In this document: in pieces, positions 8,035 to 14,809 of the stretch
Numbering within the stretch: position 1 is the stretch's first letter
How the letters are laid out: every line of letters starts with the position of its first letter
Assembly: GCA_039026975.1 (NCBI GenBank)
Contig: JBCCLI010000052.1
Location: 1 to 24,075, forward strand
DNA from: JBCBKZ01 sp039026975
GTDB taxonomy: Bacteria; Bacteroidota; Bacteroidia; J057
Direction of reading: 5' to 3'
DNA length: 24,075 bases
Position numbers and translations under genes: made by a program
Notes under the pieces: model-generated
Seen by the model: only the letters and a program-made list of their open reading frames with translations
Told to the model about the DNA's origin: nothing
Database searches by the model: none

Positions 8035-8853
8035 ATGAATGCACATCATGTACTAGTTGGCCTGTTACTATTTCTTACTATTTCTTGTACTGCCCCAGAA
8101 GATAATACTGAGACGGACGCTACACCAGAACCTGAATGGGTCTCCCTGTTTAATGGTAAGGACCTTTCTGGTTGGATACCCAAAATCAGGAATTATGAAC
8201 TGTATGAGAACTTCGAAAATACCTTCCGAGTAGAAGAAGGCGCCATCTCAGTAGGCTATGAGGGATATGGCCCATTTGACTATAGGTATGGACATATCTT
8301 TTATGAGAACCCCTTCGATTATTATCACTTCAGGATGCAGTATCGCTTTATAGGAGAGCAAGCTGAAGAAGGAGAAGGCTGGGCTTACAGAAATAGTGGA
8401 ATCATGCTGCATTGTCAACCACCTGAGACTATGCTAAAGGATCAGGACTTCCCCATCAGCATTGAGGTACAATTACTTGGAGGAGCTGAGGAAGGAGAGA
8501 GAACTACAGCTAACCTTTGTACCCCTGGCACACATGTCCATATGGCTGATACCCTACTGACGGACCACTGCTTTCCTTCCTCTTCTCAAACCTACAGAGG
8601 GGAAGAGTGGGTAAATGTTTATGTGGAAGTGTATGGAGATTCTCTCATTAGGCACATAGTGGAAGGAGATACCGTTCTGTCCTACACGCTCCCACAAATT
8701 GGAGGAGGAGTGGTGAATGGGTTTGACCCTAACATGAAGCCTGATGGTACTGTACTAAGGAGTGGCTACATCTCCCTGCAAAGTGAAAGCCATCCTGTCC
8801 AATTCAGAAACATAGAAATCATGGACCTGAGTGACCAGTTTGCCAGGAGATAA
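8035..8853 (+). CDS. DUF1080 family lipoprotein (3-keto-disaccharide hydrolase-like)
   Basis: This 272-residue protein belongs to DUF1080, a concanavalin/LamG-like fold common in Bacteroidota and Planctomycetota. Some members have been linked to 3-keto-glycoside hydrolysis. The opening motif WVSLFNGKDLSGW (about 35-47) is diagnostic. The central NSGIMLHCQ and SIEVQLLGG strands and the ending HPVQFRNIEIMDL also fit. I chose the ATG at 8035, 2 nt after the sulfatase stop, because it yields a lipoprotein signal ending TISC; the longer frame from 7987 overlaps the sulfatase. A Ser/Thr-rich tether follows the lipid anchor. With the sulfatase it probably works on imported or surface-bound sugars at the envelope. 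Substrate is unknown. Confidence 0.9.
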   Translation: MNAHHVLVGLLLFLTISCTAPEDNTETDATPEPEWVSLFNGKDLSGWIPKIRNYELYENFENTFRVEEGAISVGYEGYGPFDYRYGHIFYENPFDYYHFRMQYRFIGEQAEEGEGWAYRNSGIMLHCQPPETMLKDQDFPISIEVQLLGGAEEGERTTANLCTPGTHVHMADTLLTDHCFPSSSQTYRGEEWVNVYVEVYGDSLIRHIVEGDTVLSYTLPQIGGGVVNGFDPNMKPDGTVLRSGYISLQSESHPVQFRNIEIMDLSDQFARR

Positions 8854-8909
8854 GTGTACTTGAACCCCCTAGTGGGAAGTGGTATATTTATTCCTATAGA
8901 CTCATTGAT

Positions 8910-9559
8910 ATAAGCAAATTAAGGCCCAGATTCCAGATAAAATCTCCACATAGCCCTGAAGAAATCCATGTATTTATTCAGGCTAAATTGGATGAGGGAG
9001 AAGATCCGGTGGTAGGTTCCCTAATTCCAGGGCATATATTTCTACGCATCCATATGGAGCAGCAACATTATTGGTCTCCCAAATTAACTATTAGCCTGGA
9101 AGAATATGCCTGGGGTACCCTCATAAGAGGCTTGTATAGTCCTGCGTCCAATGTGTGGAGCTTGTTCCTGTTTGGATATGCTACAGTTGGAGTTTTAGTA
9201 GTACTATAATTTTCTGGTTATTATCCATGAAATGAAGTATTTAATTATCCTTGTCTTAGGATGAGCTGTTAGGTTCAGATCATGATCTGAACCGACAATC
9301 TTTGATGCAAGGAAATGGCTTACAGCAAGAAAAATGCAGCACTACCGGAATTTTTGCCTTATTCGCTACCCTGATAAGAAGTTCACGATTACGCCTGGGA
9401 ATGGAAGCGCCTATTTTATGGGTCATCCCTGGCCTGGTGGGAATTGTCTTAACATTATATCTGACTGCTCAGATAGGACAAAAATTAGGGGCTGACCAGA
9501 GGTTTATTCTACAGCATTTTCTGCATAATGCCCTTCATAAAAAAGCTCAAATCATATAA
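8910..9559 (+). pseudogene. Broken gene for a conserved Bacteroidota membrane protein
   Basis: Two rightward frames encode the two halves of what looks like one protein. The first half (8910-9209) reads from an ATA at 8910 where a start would be expected: ISKLRPRFQIKSPHSPEEI, then GHIFLRIHMEQQHYWSPKL, GTLIRGLYSPASNVWSLF and a helix ending GVLVVL. The second half (from about 9350 to 9559) continues in another frame with FALFATL, LRLGMEAPILWVIPGLVG and LTAQIGQKLGADQRF. This order matches, from memory, a family of about 170-residue Bacteroidota proteins with two helices after a WSPQL...GPxxxVW block. The start codon is lost and about 140 bp with stops separate the halves. The ATG at 9305 and TTG at 8988 would make only fragments. 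Confidence 0.72.
9207..9349. repeat. Possible small palindromic insertion inside the broken gene
   Basis: This interval separates the two halves of the broken gene. Its centre is a perfect 22-bp palindrome at 9272-9293, whose half-site is GGTTCAGATCA. The ends carry a short imperfect inverted match, TTCTGGT (9212-9218) against ACCGGAA (9344-9350). A further match, TATCCTTG against CAAGGAAA, lies between ends and centre. AATTTT occurs directly at both edges (9208-9213 and 9349-9354). Removing 9207-9349 joins CTA to ATT and restores one frame across the gene. There is no coding capacity, so a MITE- or REP-like element is plausible but unproven. Confidence 0.5.
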
Positions 9560-9575
9560 CCACAACATACACCTA

Positions 9576-10328
9576 ATGAAAAAAATCAGCTTTATATTAT
9601 TAATCCCCTGTATTTGGGCCATGGCTTTCCTCCCCAAACAATCTACCGTCTCTGATGCGCTCACAGGTGCATGGAAAACCATAGAAGTAAATGGAGAAGC
9701 CGTTCCCGTAGATATTACCTACATTTTTGCTTCTGGCTATGGCATGTTTTCTATTTATGATCTGGAGAAAAAACAGTTCATAGAAGCTTCTGGCGGATAC
9801 TACAAAGTGAATGATGATTCTTTTACCATTACCATAGAGTATCATACAGGAGACACTGCTGAGGTAGGGAAAGCCTACACCTTAGCCCTAACTGCAGGAG
9901 AGGATGAAAGTATGTTAATGGAAGGAGAAGATAGTAAAGGGGAAAAAATCTCTATCCTCCTGAAAAGGATTGACTACGGTAATACGCCCCTAAGTGGTAA
10001 CTGGCGCATAAGTGAAAGAATGCGGGAAGGAGAAATGAGACCTATGCGACCAGGTCCCAGAAAAACCCTTAAAATTCTTTCAGGTACACGCTTCCAATGG
10101 GCTGCCATCAATCCTGAAACCAAGCAGTTTAGAGGAACAGGGGGAGGTACCTACACTTTTGAAGATGGGAAATACACAGAACATATAGAATTCTTCTCCC
10201 GAGATAGTAGCCGGGTAGGGATGAGCCTGGAATTTGACGGATCTGTAGCAGGAGAAGCCTGGACCCATTCAGGTTTTAGTAGTAAAGGGGATCCCATAAA
10301 GGAGATATGGAGAATAGACGCATATTAA
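9576..10328 (+). CDS. Secreted protein with two lipocalin-like repeats, function unknown
   Basis: I chose the ATG at 9576 (250 residues) because it starts a signal peptide, MKKISFILLIPCIWAMAF; the upstream extension to 9528 is not signal-like. The mature part contains two related units. The first, about 30-130, begins LTGAWKTIEVNGE and contains YDLEKKQFIEASGGYY and a GDTAEVG turn. The second, about 137-248, begins LSGNWRISERM and contains NPETKQFRGTGGGTY and DSSRVG. The parallel positions show an internal duplication of a lipocalin-like beta-barrel, of the kind often annotated as membrane or secreted protein in Bacteroidota. Ligand is unknown. It starts 17 bp after the broken gene ends. An imperfect hairpin at 10351-10371 follows, without a T run. 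Confidence 0.75.
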   Translation: MKKISFILLIPCIWAMAFLPKQSTVSDALTGAWKTIEVNGEAVPVDITYIFASGYGMFSIYDLEKKQFIEASGGYYKVNDDSFTITIEYHTGDTAEVGKAYTLALTAGEDESMLMEGEDSKGEKISILLKRIDYGNTPLSGNWRISERMREGEMRPMRPGPRKTLKILSGTRFQWAAINPETKQFRGTGGGTYTFEDGKYTEHIEFFSRDSSRVGMSLEFDGSVAGEAWTHSGFSSKGDPIKEIWRIDAY

Positions 10329-10425
10329 TAGATGTTGTCAGCTCTGGTTCAACTGATCCTATTGACCAGTTCTCCATAGCGATCTCCATCAGCCCTGTAG
10401 GCTCTACTTTAGCATTCGGCCCAAA

Positions 10426-10479
10426 ATGAAGAAAAGATTCTTGGTCCTGCTAATCACCTCTACCCTCACGCTATCCTGA
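10426..10479 (+). pseudogene. Signal-peptide-only micro-ORF, possible lipoprotein remnant
   Basis: An ATG at 10426 opens a 17-residue frame, MKKRFLVLLITSTLTLS, that stops with TGA exactly where a lipobox cysteine (TGC or TGT) would be expected after LTLS. It looks like a lipoprotein signal cut at its cysteine. The stop lies inside the hairpin 10463-10500. No continuing coding sequence was recognised downstream in any frame. It could also be a chance frame or a leader peptide. Confidence 0.4.
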
Positions 10480-10500
10480 TAAATCGGGATGGCGTGAGGG
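10463..10500. repeat. Strong 18-bp-stem hairpin
   Basis: CCCTCACGC (10463-10471) pairs exactly with GCGTGAGGG (10492-10500). Inside, ATCC pairs with GGAT and GAT with ATC, joined by two T-G pairs, leaving only AA at the tip. No T run follows on either strand, so a simple terminator is unlikely. The inner ATC-GGGAT motif resembles short palindromes scattered in some Bacteroidota genomes, which makes a dispersed palindromic repeat a reasonable guess. Confidence 0.8.
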
Positions 10501-10676
10501 CTATGCCATTAGGTACTTATCCTTTTAAATAAATCTTTCTAATAGATAAGCAGGTAGCTATCCAGCAAATTATCCAGTACTCAGGTTGTTTTACAGGTAG
10601 GCGCATGAGTGCAAACGGCAGGCAATTATAGCCATAGAGTTTATATCGACCGAGCCTTGTTTATTTAGGGATTCTT

Positions 10677-10841
10677 ATGTTTAAGATGACATACCCATTT
10701 TGGGAGCTAAGTGACTTTGTAGCGATTCTCATATCGAAAGAGGAGTGTAGTAGTGTAGCAGAAGATTTTCTGGTTAAGAGAAATTCTATACATTACTGGT
10801 ATTCTGATTATACGAGAACTACTATTTATTCCGAATTATGA
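10677..10841 (+). CDS. Candidate 54-residue small protein overlapping the OmpA-family gene
   Basis: An ATG at 10677 opens 54 codons that end in a TGA overlapping the next gene's ATG (ATGA at 10838-10841). That is the usual geometry of translational coupling. The product begins MFKMTYPFWELSDFVAIL and is rich in aromatic residues (two Trp, three Phe, four Tyr); it has no signal peptide or recognisable domain. The region should also hold the OmpA promoter, so the frame may be accidental. I rate it as a possibility only. Confidence 0.25.
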   Translation: MFKMTYPFWELSDFVAILISKEECSSVAEDFLVKRNSIHYWYSDYTRTTIYSEL

Positions 10842-12322
10842 AATACTTACAAGTTGCCATTGTACTATTCCTAGGTCTTTGCCTGGAACTACAAGCGCAA
10901 ACCACTACCCAGCCCTGGGCCATAGGGATAGGAGGTGCCTCTTTAAGAGATGCTACAGATGTTCCGTTCGGGGATTTTAAGACTGATGATAATGGCCTAG
11001 CCATACAATTACAAGTAGCCAGGTCTCTAAACTCTTCCTTGAATCTGGCCCTTAACGCTGGCATTTCTTTCAAAAATCTGGATCAAAGAGATGCCGATGA
11101 TGTATCTGATGCTGATCTACTACTACAATACCGACTTGATAATGGCTATATGATTAGGGAAGACTATTGGTTTGCCCCTTACCTACAAGCGGGCATAGGA
11201 ACCAATTTTCTTGATTGGAACGACATAGATTTTAATTACCATGTTCCAGTAGGAGCAGGGATTAGGATTAGGCTTGATCAGACCATCTCTCTTGATCTGA
11301 ATGCCACCTTTAAGTCTAGTATTTCAGATGCTACAGATTATATGACCTTAAACGGAGGCTTTATCGCTCGATTAGGACAGGGCAAGGCAAGGGATTCAGA
11401 TAAAGATGGTATCATAGATGAGGAAGATCTATGTCCATTAGTAGCAGGTACTTCTGCCACGCAGGGATGCCCAGACAGGGATAATGATCTCGTAGCAGAT
11501 AACGTAGATGTATGCCCAGATACGCCTGGTTCTGTAAATGGGTGCCCGGATGCTGATGGAGATGGCATAATAGATAAAGAAGACCTATGTCCGGATCAAG
11601 CAGGTATTGAAGCTTTCTTCGGCTGTCCTGATACGGATGGGGATGGTATCAAGGATAGTGATGATGCCTGCCCTACGGTAGCTGGTCTAAACACCTTACA
11701 GGGATGTCCAGATGCTGATGGAGATGGCGTAAGAGATGGGGATGATGCCTGCCCAAACACAGCTGGCCTAGCCAACCTAAATGGATGTCCTGATTCTGAT
11801 GGAGATGGAGTAGCTGATCCTGATGATGACTGTCCGGAAGTACCGGGAAGTGCTGAATTCAATGGATGTGTAGATACAGATGGAGACGGAATCCGCGACT
11901 TAGATGACAGGTGCCCAGATGAGGCAGGAGTGGAAGAATTGAAAGGATGCCCGGAAATCAAGGAGGAAGTGAAGGAAGCCCTGGAATTAGCTACTCGTTC
12001 CGTCCGCTTTGCTTCAGGAAGTGATAACTTACTTTCAGGGTCTTACAGAGTTCTGAATGAGGTAGCCCAAATCATGATAGACTACCCTCAGTATAAATTA
12101 AGAATATCCGGTCATACAGACTCCTCAGGCGATGACCAGAAAAACCTGGAACTTTCTAAAAGAAGGGCTGCTTCCTGCTTGAAGTACCTGGCTGGAAAAG
12201 GAGTAGATGAAAGTCGGATGACCTCTGACGGGTTTGGAGAGACACAGCCAATAGGTAATAATAAAACGTCCACTGGAAGAGCACAGAATAGAAGAGTAGA
12301 GTTTGATCTATTTGTAGATTGA
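10838..12322 (+). CDS. OmpA-family outer-membrane protein with TSP type 3 repeats
   Basis: This 494-residue protein has a signal peptide (1-21, ending LELQAQ). An N-terminal beta-barrel-like domain (about 22-182) has alternating strand patterns such as PYLQAGIGTNF and VGAGIRIRL. A calcium-binding linker follows with seven thrombospondin type 3 repeats between 186 and 373, each of the form DxDxDGxxDxxDxCP followed by a GCP turn. The C-terminal OmpA domain (about 386-494) contains SVRFASGSDNLL, ISGHTDSSG and NRRVEFDL and binds peptidoglycan. The protein therefore links outer membrane and cell wall across a calcium-rigidified spacer. Repeat 2 is the most diverged (DRDNDLVADNVDVCP). A strong bidirectional terminator follows, and the gene appears to end its transcript. 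Confidence 0.95.
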   Translation: MKYLQVAIVLFLGLCLELQAQTTTQPWAIGIGGASLRDATDVPFGDFKTDDNGLAIQLQVARSLNSSLNLALNAGISFKNLDQRDADDVSDADLLLQYRLDNGYMIREDYWFAPYLQAGIGTNFLDWNDIDFNYHVPVGAGIRIRLDQTISLDLNATFKSSISDATDYMTLNGGFIARLGQGKARDSDKDGIIDEEDLCPLVAGTSATQGCPDRDNDLVADNVDVCPDTPGSVNGCPDADGDGIIDKEDLCPDQAGIEAFFGCPDTDGDGIKDSDDACPTVAGLNTLQGCPDADGDGVRDGDDACPNTAGLANLNGCPDSDGDGVADPDDDCPEVPGSAEFNGCVDTDGDGIRDLDDRCPDEAGVEELKGCPEIKEEVKEALELATRSVRFASGSDNLLSGSYRVLNEVAQIMIDYPQYKLRISGHTDSSGDDQKNLELSKRRAASCLKYLAGKGVDESRMTSDGFGETQPIGNNKTSTGRAQNRRVEFDLFVD

Positions 12323-12360
12323 TGGTACTTCCCTGCTCTTTCTTCTTACATGCAAACACA

Positions 12361-12388
12361 AGAGGCGGCCTATCAGCCGCCTCTGCTT
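12361..12388. terminator. Bidirectional terminator
   Basis: AGAGGCGGC (12361-12369) pairs perfectly with GCCGCCTCT (12376-12384) around the six-base loop CTATCA. GCTTTT follows rightward, and T-rich sequence follows on the opposite strand. It separates the OmpA-family gene from the convergent lipoprotein gene ending at 12408. Confidence 0.85.
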
Positions 12389-12407
12389 TTATGATTGAAA
12401 TATATTC

Positions 12408-13001
12408 TTATTCCATCACAGGGGGAGTAATCATGATATGGGCCCTATGCGTACCAGGGTCCATAATCCAGGGGCCTCCCGGGACTATGGGTTTAGTAGG
12501 TAGGCCACTACTCTCTGCTGTAGCCCATGGAATATAGACCACATACCTATACCTGGCTCCCGCTAGTTCCCCCTCTTCCTCATTCCATTCTACCTCTTTC
12601 CCTTCCAGTAGATGTAAGGTAGTAGGCTGTTCAGGCATAGCTAATGTTCCCGCTTTAGCTTCCTCCTCTCGTATACTGAAGATCTCATTTCCGTTTTTTC
12701 CTTCTGCTCGTAAGGCTCTTCCCCTTTCCATAAAAGGACTAAGGGCTTTGTGATAACAAACTACCTGAAACCCCTCCTTAGCAGGATCATCTGCTACACA
12801 CACCTGCAGGTTTGTACCTTCTCTAAGGCTTATCAGTTCCCCTTTAGCATCATACCCCAATACAGCTGCACCCTCACGTACATCTTCAGGTGCTGCCATT
12901 AGCGCTGTTTGTATTTGTTTCTCCTTGTCTGGAATGGGCTGTGCACAAGCTTGTATACATAGGCTACAGATAGCTACCAGCGAAAAAATGGATATTCTCA
13001 T
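12408..13001 (-). CDS. Conserved lipoprotein of unknown function
   Basis: This 197-residue protein has a signal peptide, MRISIFSLVAICSLCIQAC, with Cys19 as a plausible lipidation site (IQAC) and AQPIPD following. The mature part includes MAAPEDVREGAAVLGYDAKG, TNLQVCVADD, VVCYHKAL and ends WIMDPGTHRAHIMITPP. A His-containing, Pro/Gly-rich tail with conserved-looking blocks suggests a defined family in Bacteroidota and related environmental bacteria, but I cannot name it. It has three cysteines apart from those in the signal peptide region and no membrane helix. It reads leftward 151 bp after the acetamidase-like gene and may or may not share its transcript. Confidence 0.75.
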   Translation of the reverse strand: MRISIFSLVAICSLCIQACAQPIPDKEKQIQTALMAAPEDVREGAAVLGYDAKGELISLREGTNLQVCVADDPAKEGFQVVCYHKALSPFMERGRALRAEGKNGNEIFSIREEEAKAGTLAMPEQPTTLHLLEGKEVEWNEEEGELAGARYRYVVYIPWATAESSGLPTKPIVPGGPWIMDPGTHRAHIMITPPVME

Positions 13002-13036
13002 AATTATAGGGTTAGGATAAGTTTTCTTCTATGTTG

Positions 13037-13149
13037 ATGTTAAACATGCACAAGATCATATTCTTATAAAGGTCATTAGCCTTCAAGAAACAAAGAGACT
13101 TTTCCACCTAATAACCTACTAAGCAGACAGATGGGTACATGCTTAACAT
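13037..13149. repeat. 12-bp inverted repeat with 89-bp spacer
   Basis: ATGTTAAACATG (13037-13048) and CATGCTTAACAT (13138-13149) are reverse complements except for one position. They frame most of the gap between the two leftward lipoprotein genes, and the right copy ends 3 bp before the acetamidase-like stop. Nothing recognisable lies between them. Confidence 0.5.
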
Positions 13150-13152
13150 ACG

Positions 13153-14157
13153 CTAGTCTCCCAATACCTCTTTAGACATGTGCATGGTAACTAGCACATG
13201 CGGGACATCTACTACCTCTGCTATTTTTAGGTCTCCAGCCAAAGAACATAATGCATAGGCATCTGTCCGGCTTAGTCCCTTTTCTGCTTCCAGGTAATCA
13301 ATCATGTAGCGCACGGCCTTCTTAGCAGCTTCATCCAGGGTTTCTCCAAAAGCAGTAACAGCATAGTAATCTTCTTTCTCATACTGAGGCTCCTGTATGG
13401 ATTTATTTTTCAAGACTTCCACTTCATAGATAATGCGGGTGGGCGCTTCAATGGCTGTTCCACAAACCTCCCCCAACCCCTGGGCGGCATGAGCGTCTCC
13501 TATAGAGAATAGCGCACCTTCCACAAATACCGGGAAATAGACCGTAGTTCCTTCCGTAAGATTAGGATCATCCATATTTCCTCCATTGGCACGTGGGGGA
13601 ATGGTATTTAGTAATTCTTCTGTAGCAGGTGCCACCGCCATTACCCCAGGAAATGGATTCAGCGGCACGCGTATATTCTCCGTAAACTGAATATGGGTGG
13701 AAGAAGAATCAAACTCATAGGTCCTAATGTAAGGTTCTTCAAACTCAGCAGCCAAAAAGCCAAATCCAGGTACAATGGCATTCCAACCATAATCTATCAA
13801 ATCAATCTTATGAAGGGTAACGGCCAACACATCTCCAGGCTCAGCTCCCTCCACATACACAGGCCCCGTAACAGGATGAATAGGGTCAAAACTAAGCCTG
13901 GCTAAATCTCTTAAAGTAGCACCTGCTAGCAGCTGTTCATCACTTGCATCCTCTGTGAAAGCTTCAATCACTGCGCCTGAGGGTACGGTTAATACCGGCT
14001 CAATGGTGCTGCTAAACTTATTATGGGTTTGATCTTTAGTAAGGGTGTACTGGGGCTCCGGTACTAACGGCTCTACCTCAGGGGTAGCCTCTGGAACTGG
14101 ATTACAGGCAGCTAGGATACAGATAAGTGGCAGTAAACATATTCGAATAGTGAGCAT
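13153..14157 (-). CDS. Acetamidase/formamidase family lipoprotein
   Basis: This 334-residue protein belongs to the FmdA/AmdA family, metal-dependent amidases that release ammonia from short amides such as formamide or acetamide. Family blocks are present in order: THNKFSSTIEPVLTVPSGA (about 44-62), PVTGPVYVEGAEPGDVLAV (95-113), NPFPGVMAVAP (167-177), PPRANGGNMD (187-196) and GDAHAAQGLGEVCGTAIE (220-237). Asp221 and His223 are probable metal-site residues. An N-terminal signal ending ILAAC (Cys18) makes it a lipoprotein, followed by an acidic Pro/Glu tether, so it would work at the envelope and not in the cytoplasm. Family members outside the true formamidases act on unknown substrates, so the reaction is not certain. 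Confidence 0.92.
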   Translation of the reverse strand: MLTIRICLLPLICILAACNPVPEATPEVEPLVPEPQYTLTKDQTHNKFSSTIEPVLTVPSGAVIEAFTEDASDEQLLAGATLRDLARLSFDPIHPVTGPVYVEGAEPGDVLAVTLHKIDLIDYGWNAIVPGFGFLAAEFEEPYIRTYEFDSSSTHIQFTENIRVPLNPFPGVMAVAPATEELLNTIPPRANGGNMDDPNLTEGTTVYFPVFVEGALFSIGDAHAAQGLGEVCGTAIEAPTRIIYEVEVLKNKSIQEPQYEKEDYYAVTAFGETLDEAAKKAVRYMIDYLEAEKGLSRTDAYALCSLAGDLKIAEVVDVPHVLVTMHMSKEVLGD

Positions 14158-14500
14158 TAGGGTGAATGTTTGAGTTCAACATAATACGAAATGTAAGCTT
14201 TGGCTAAGTACATATAACAACCCGTTCTTAGCTGTCTTCTACATCAGCCCTACAGACTTCTTTTCAGCAGTGGCCGCATCAGAAAGTTAATTTCACACAT
14301 ATCAATCTCGAAAACAACATAACTGATCACGAGAATATAGTAACCAAAACCCCTTTCAAGATACAATAGATTCCTATTGGCAGCAATGAAGCTCATCAGC
14401 CAGGAGCTAAGCCTGGAGAATCCAAAAGTGGAAATTCTGGCAAGAATCTTTAGGTTTACCCCCAAGCTCTTATGATCTTAGGTTCCCTAAAGTTTATGAT
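14158..14500. other. 343-bp intergenic region between divergent genes
   Basis: This gap separates the leftward acetamidase-like gene from the rightward LsrG-like gene, so it should hold both promoters; no clear consensus pair was found. A leftward frame at 14250-14465 has no recognisable features. A short rightward frame, open from 14344 to the TGA at 14473-14475, reads like a protein end (ELSLENPKVEILARIF) and might be a remnant. CCAGG and CCTGG at about 14400-14420 can form a small hairpin. Confidence 0.45.
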
Positions 14501-14809
14501 ATGATTGTTACCTGTGTACACATCCACGTTAAGCCTGAATCCATTGAGGCATTTAAACAGGCCACCCTACTTAATCATCTGGGAACCATCAAGGAGCCTG
14601 GGAATATCAGGTTTGATTTCCTTCAGCAGGAAGATCAGCCAGATACATTTCTCTTGTATGAAGTCTTCGAGTCTGAAGAGGCGGTTAAGGCGCATAAACA
14701 GACGGAACACTATCTAAACTGGAGGGAGGCTGTGAATGATATGATGGCCCAAAACAGGAAGGGCGTAAGACATACACTACTTGCCCCTACTGATCTTGCC
14801 TTATGGTAG
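14501..14809 (+). CDS. LsrG-like ABM-fold protein (putative isomerase/monooxygenase)
   Basis: This 102-residue protein has the dimeric ferredoxin-like fold of the antibiotic biosynthesis monooxygenase (ABM) family. The block NHLGTIKEPGNIRFDFLQ and later LLYEVFESEEAVKAHKQTEHY follow the pattern of E. coli LsrG (NHLGS...EGNLRFD, then YEAY..EDAVAFHKTTPHY), which acts on phospho-AI-2. True AI-2 handling is not implied because no lsr transport or kinase gene is nearby. Related proteins also act as quinol monooxygenases or unknown-substrate isomerases. The stop overlaps the ATG of the alcohol dehydrogenase by seven bases (14803-14809), so the two are almost certainly translated as a coupled pair on the same metabolite. 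Confidence 0.85.
   Translation: MIVTCVHIHVKPESIEAFKQATLLNHLGTIKEPGNIRFDFLQQEDQPDTFLLYEVFESEEAVKAHKQTEHYLNWREAVNDMMAQNRKGVRHTLLAPTDLALW

Larger units (their letters stand above)
10329..10837. other. 509-bp gap with hairpin, micro-ORF and a small ORF
   Basis: No full-size gene is present. The gap holds a weak hairpin at 10351-10371 (AACTG paired with CAGTT), a 17-codon signal-peptide-like frame at 10426-10479, a long-stem hairpin at 10463-10500 and a 54-codon frame at 10677-10841 that overlaps the OmpA-family start. The OmpA promoter probably lies in the right-hand part, but no clear -33/-7 pair was found. The stretch 10501-10676 shows nothing I can name. Confidence 0.55.

Noticed and set aside
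11338..11961. Leftward frames of 76 and 121 codons antisense to the OmpA-family gene
   Set aside because: They mirror the repetitive TSP3 coding region (Ser/Pro-rich repeats) and are shadows of it.
14378..14392. Second sigma-54-like site (TGGCAG-N5-AAGCT)
   Set aside because: Only the GG and GC positions fit; three further consensus bases mismatch.
14250..14465. Leftward 71-codon frame in the gap before the LsrG-like gene
   Set aside because: No recognisable motif, no context, and it would lie across the expected promoters of divergent genes.
14501..14809. Reading the LsrG-like gene as part of an AI-2 (lsr) quorum-sensing operon
   Set aside because: No kinase, transporter, LsrF or LsrR gene is nearby; only the family likeness remains.
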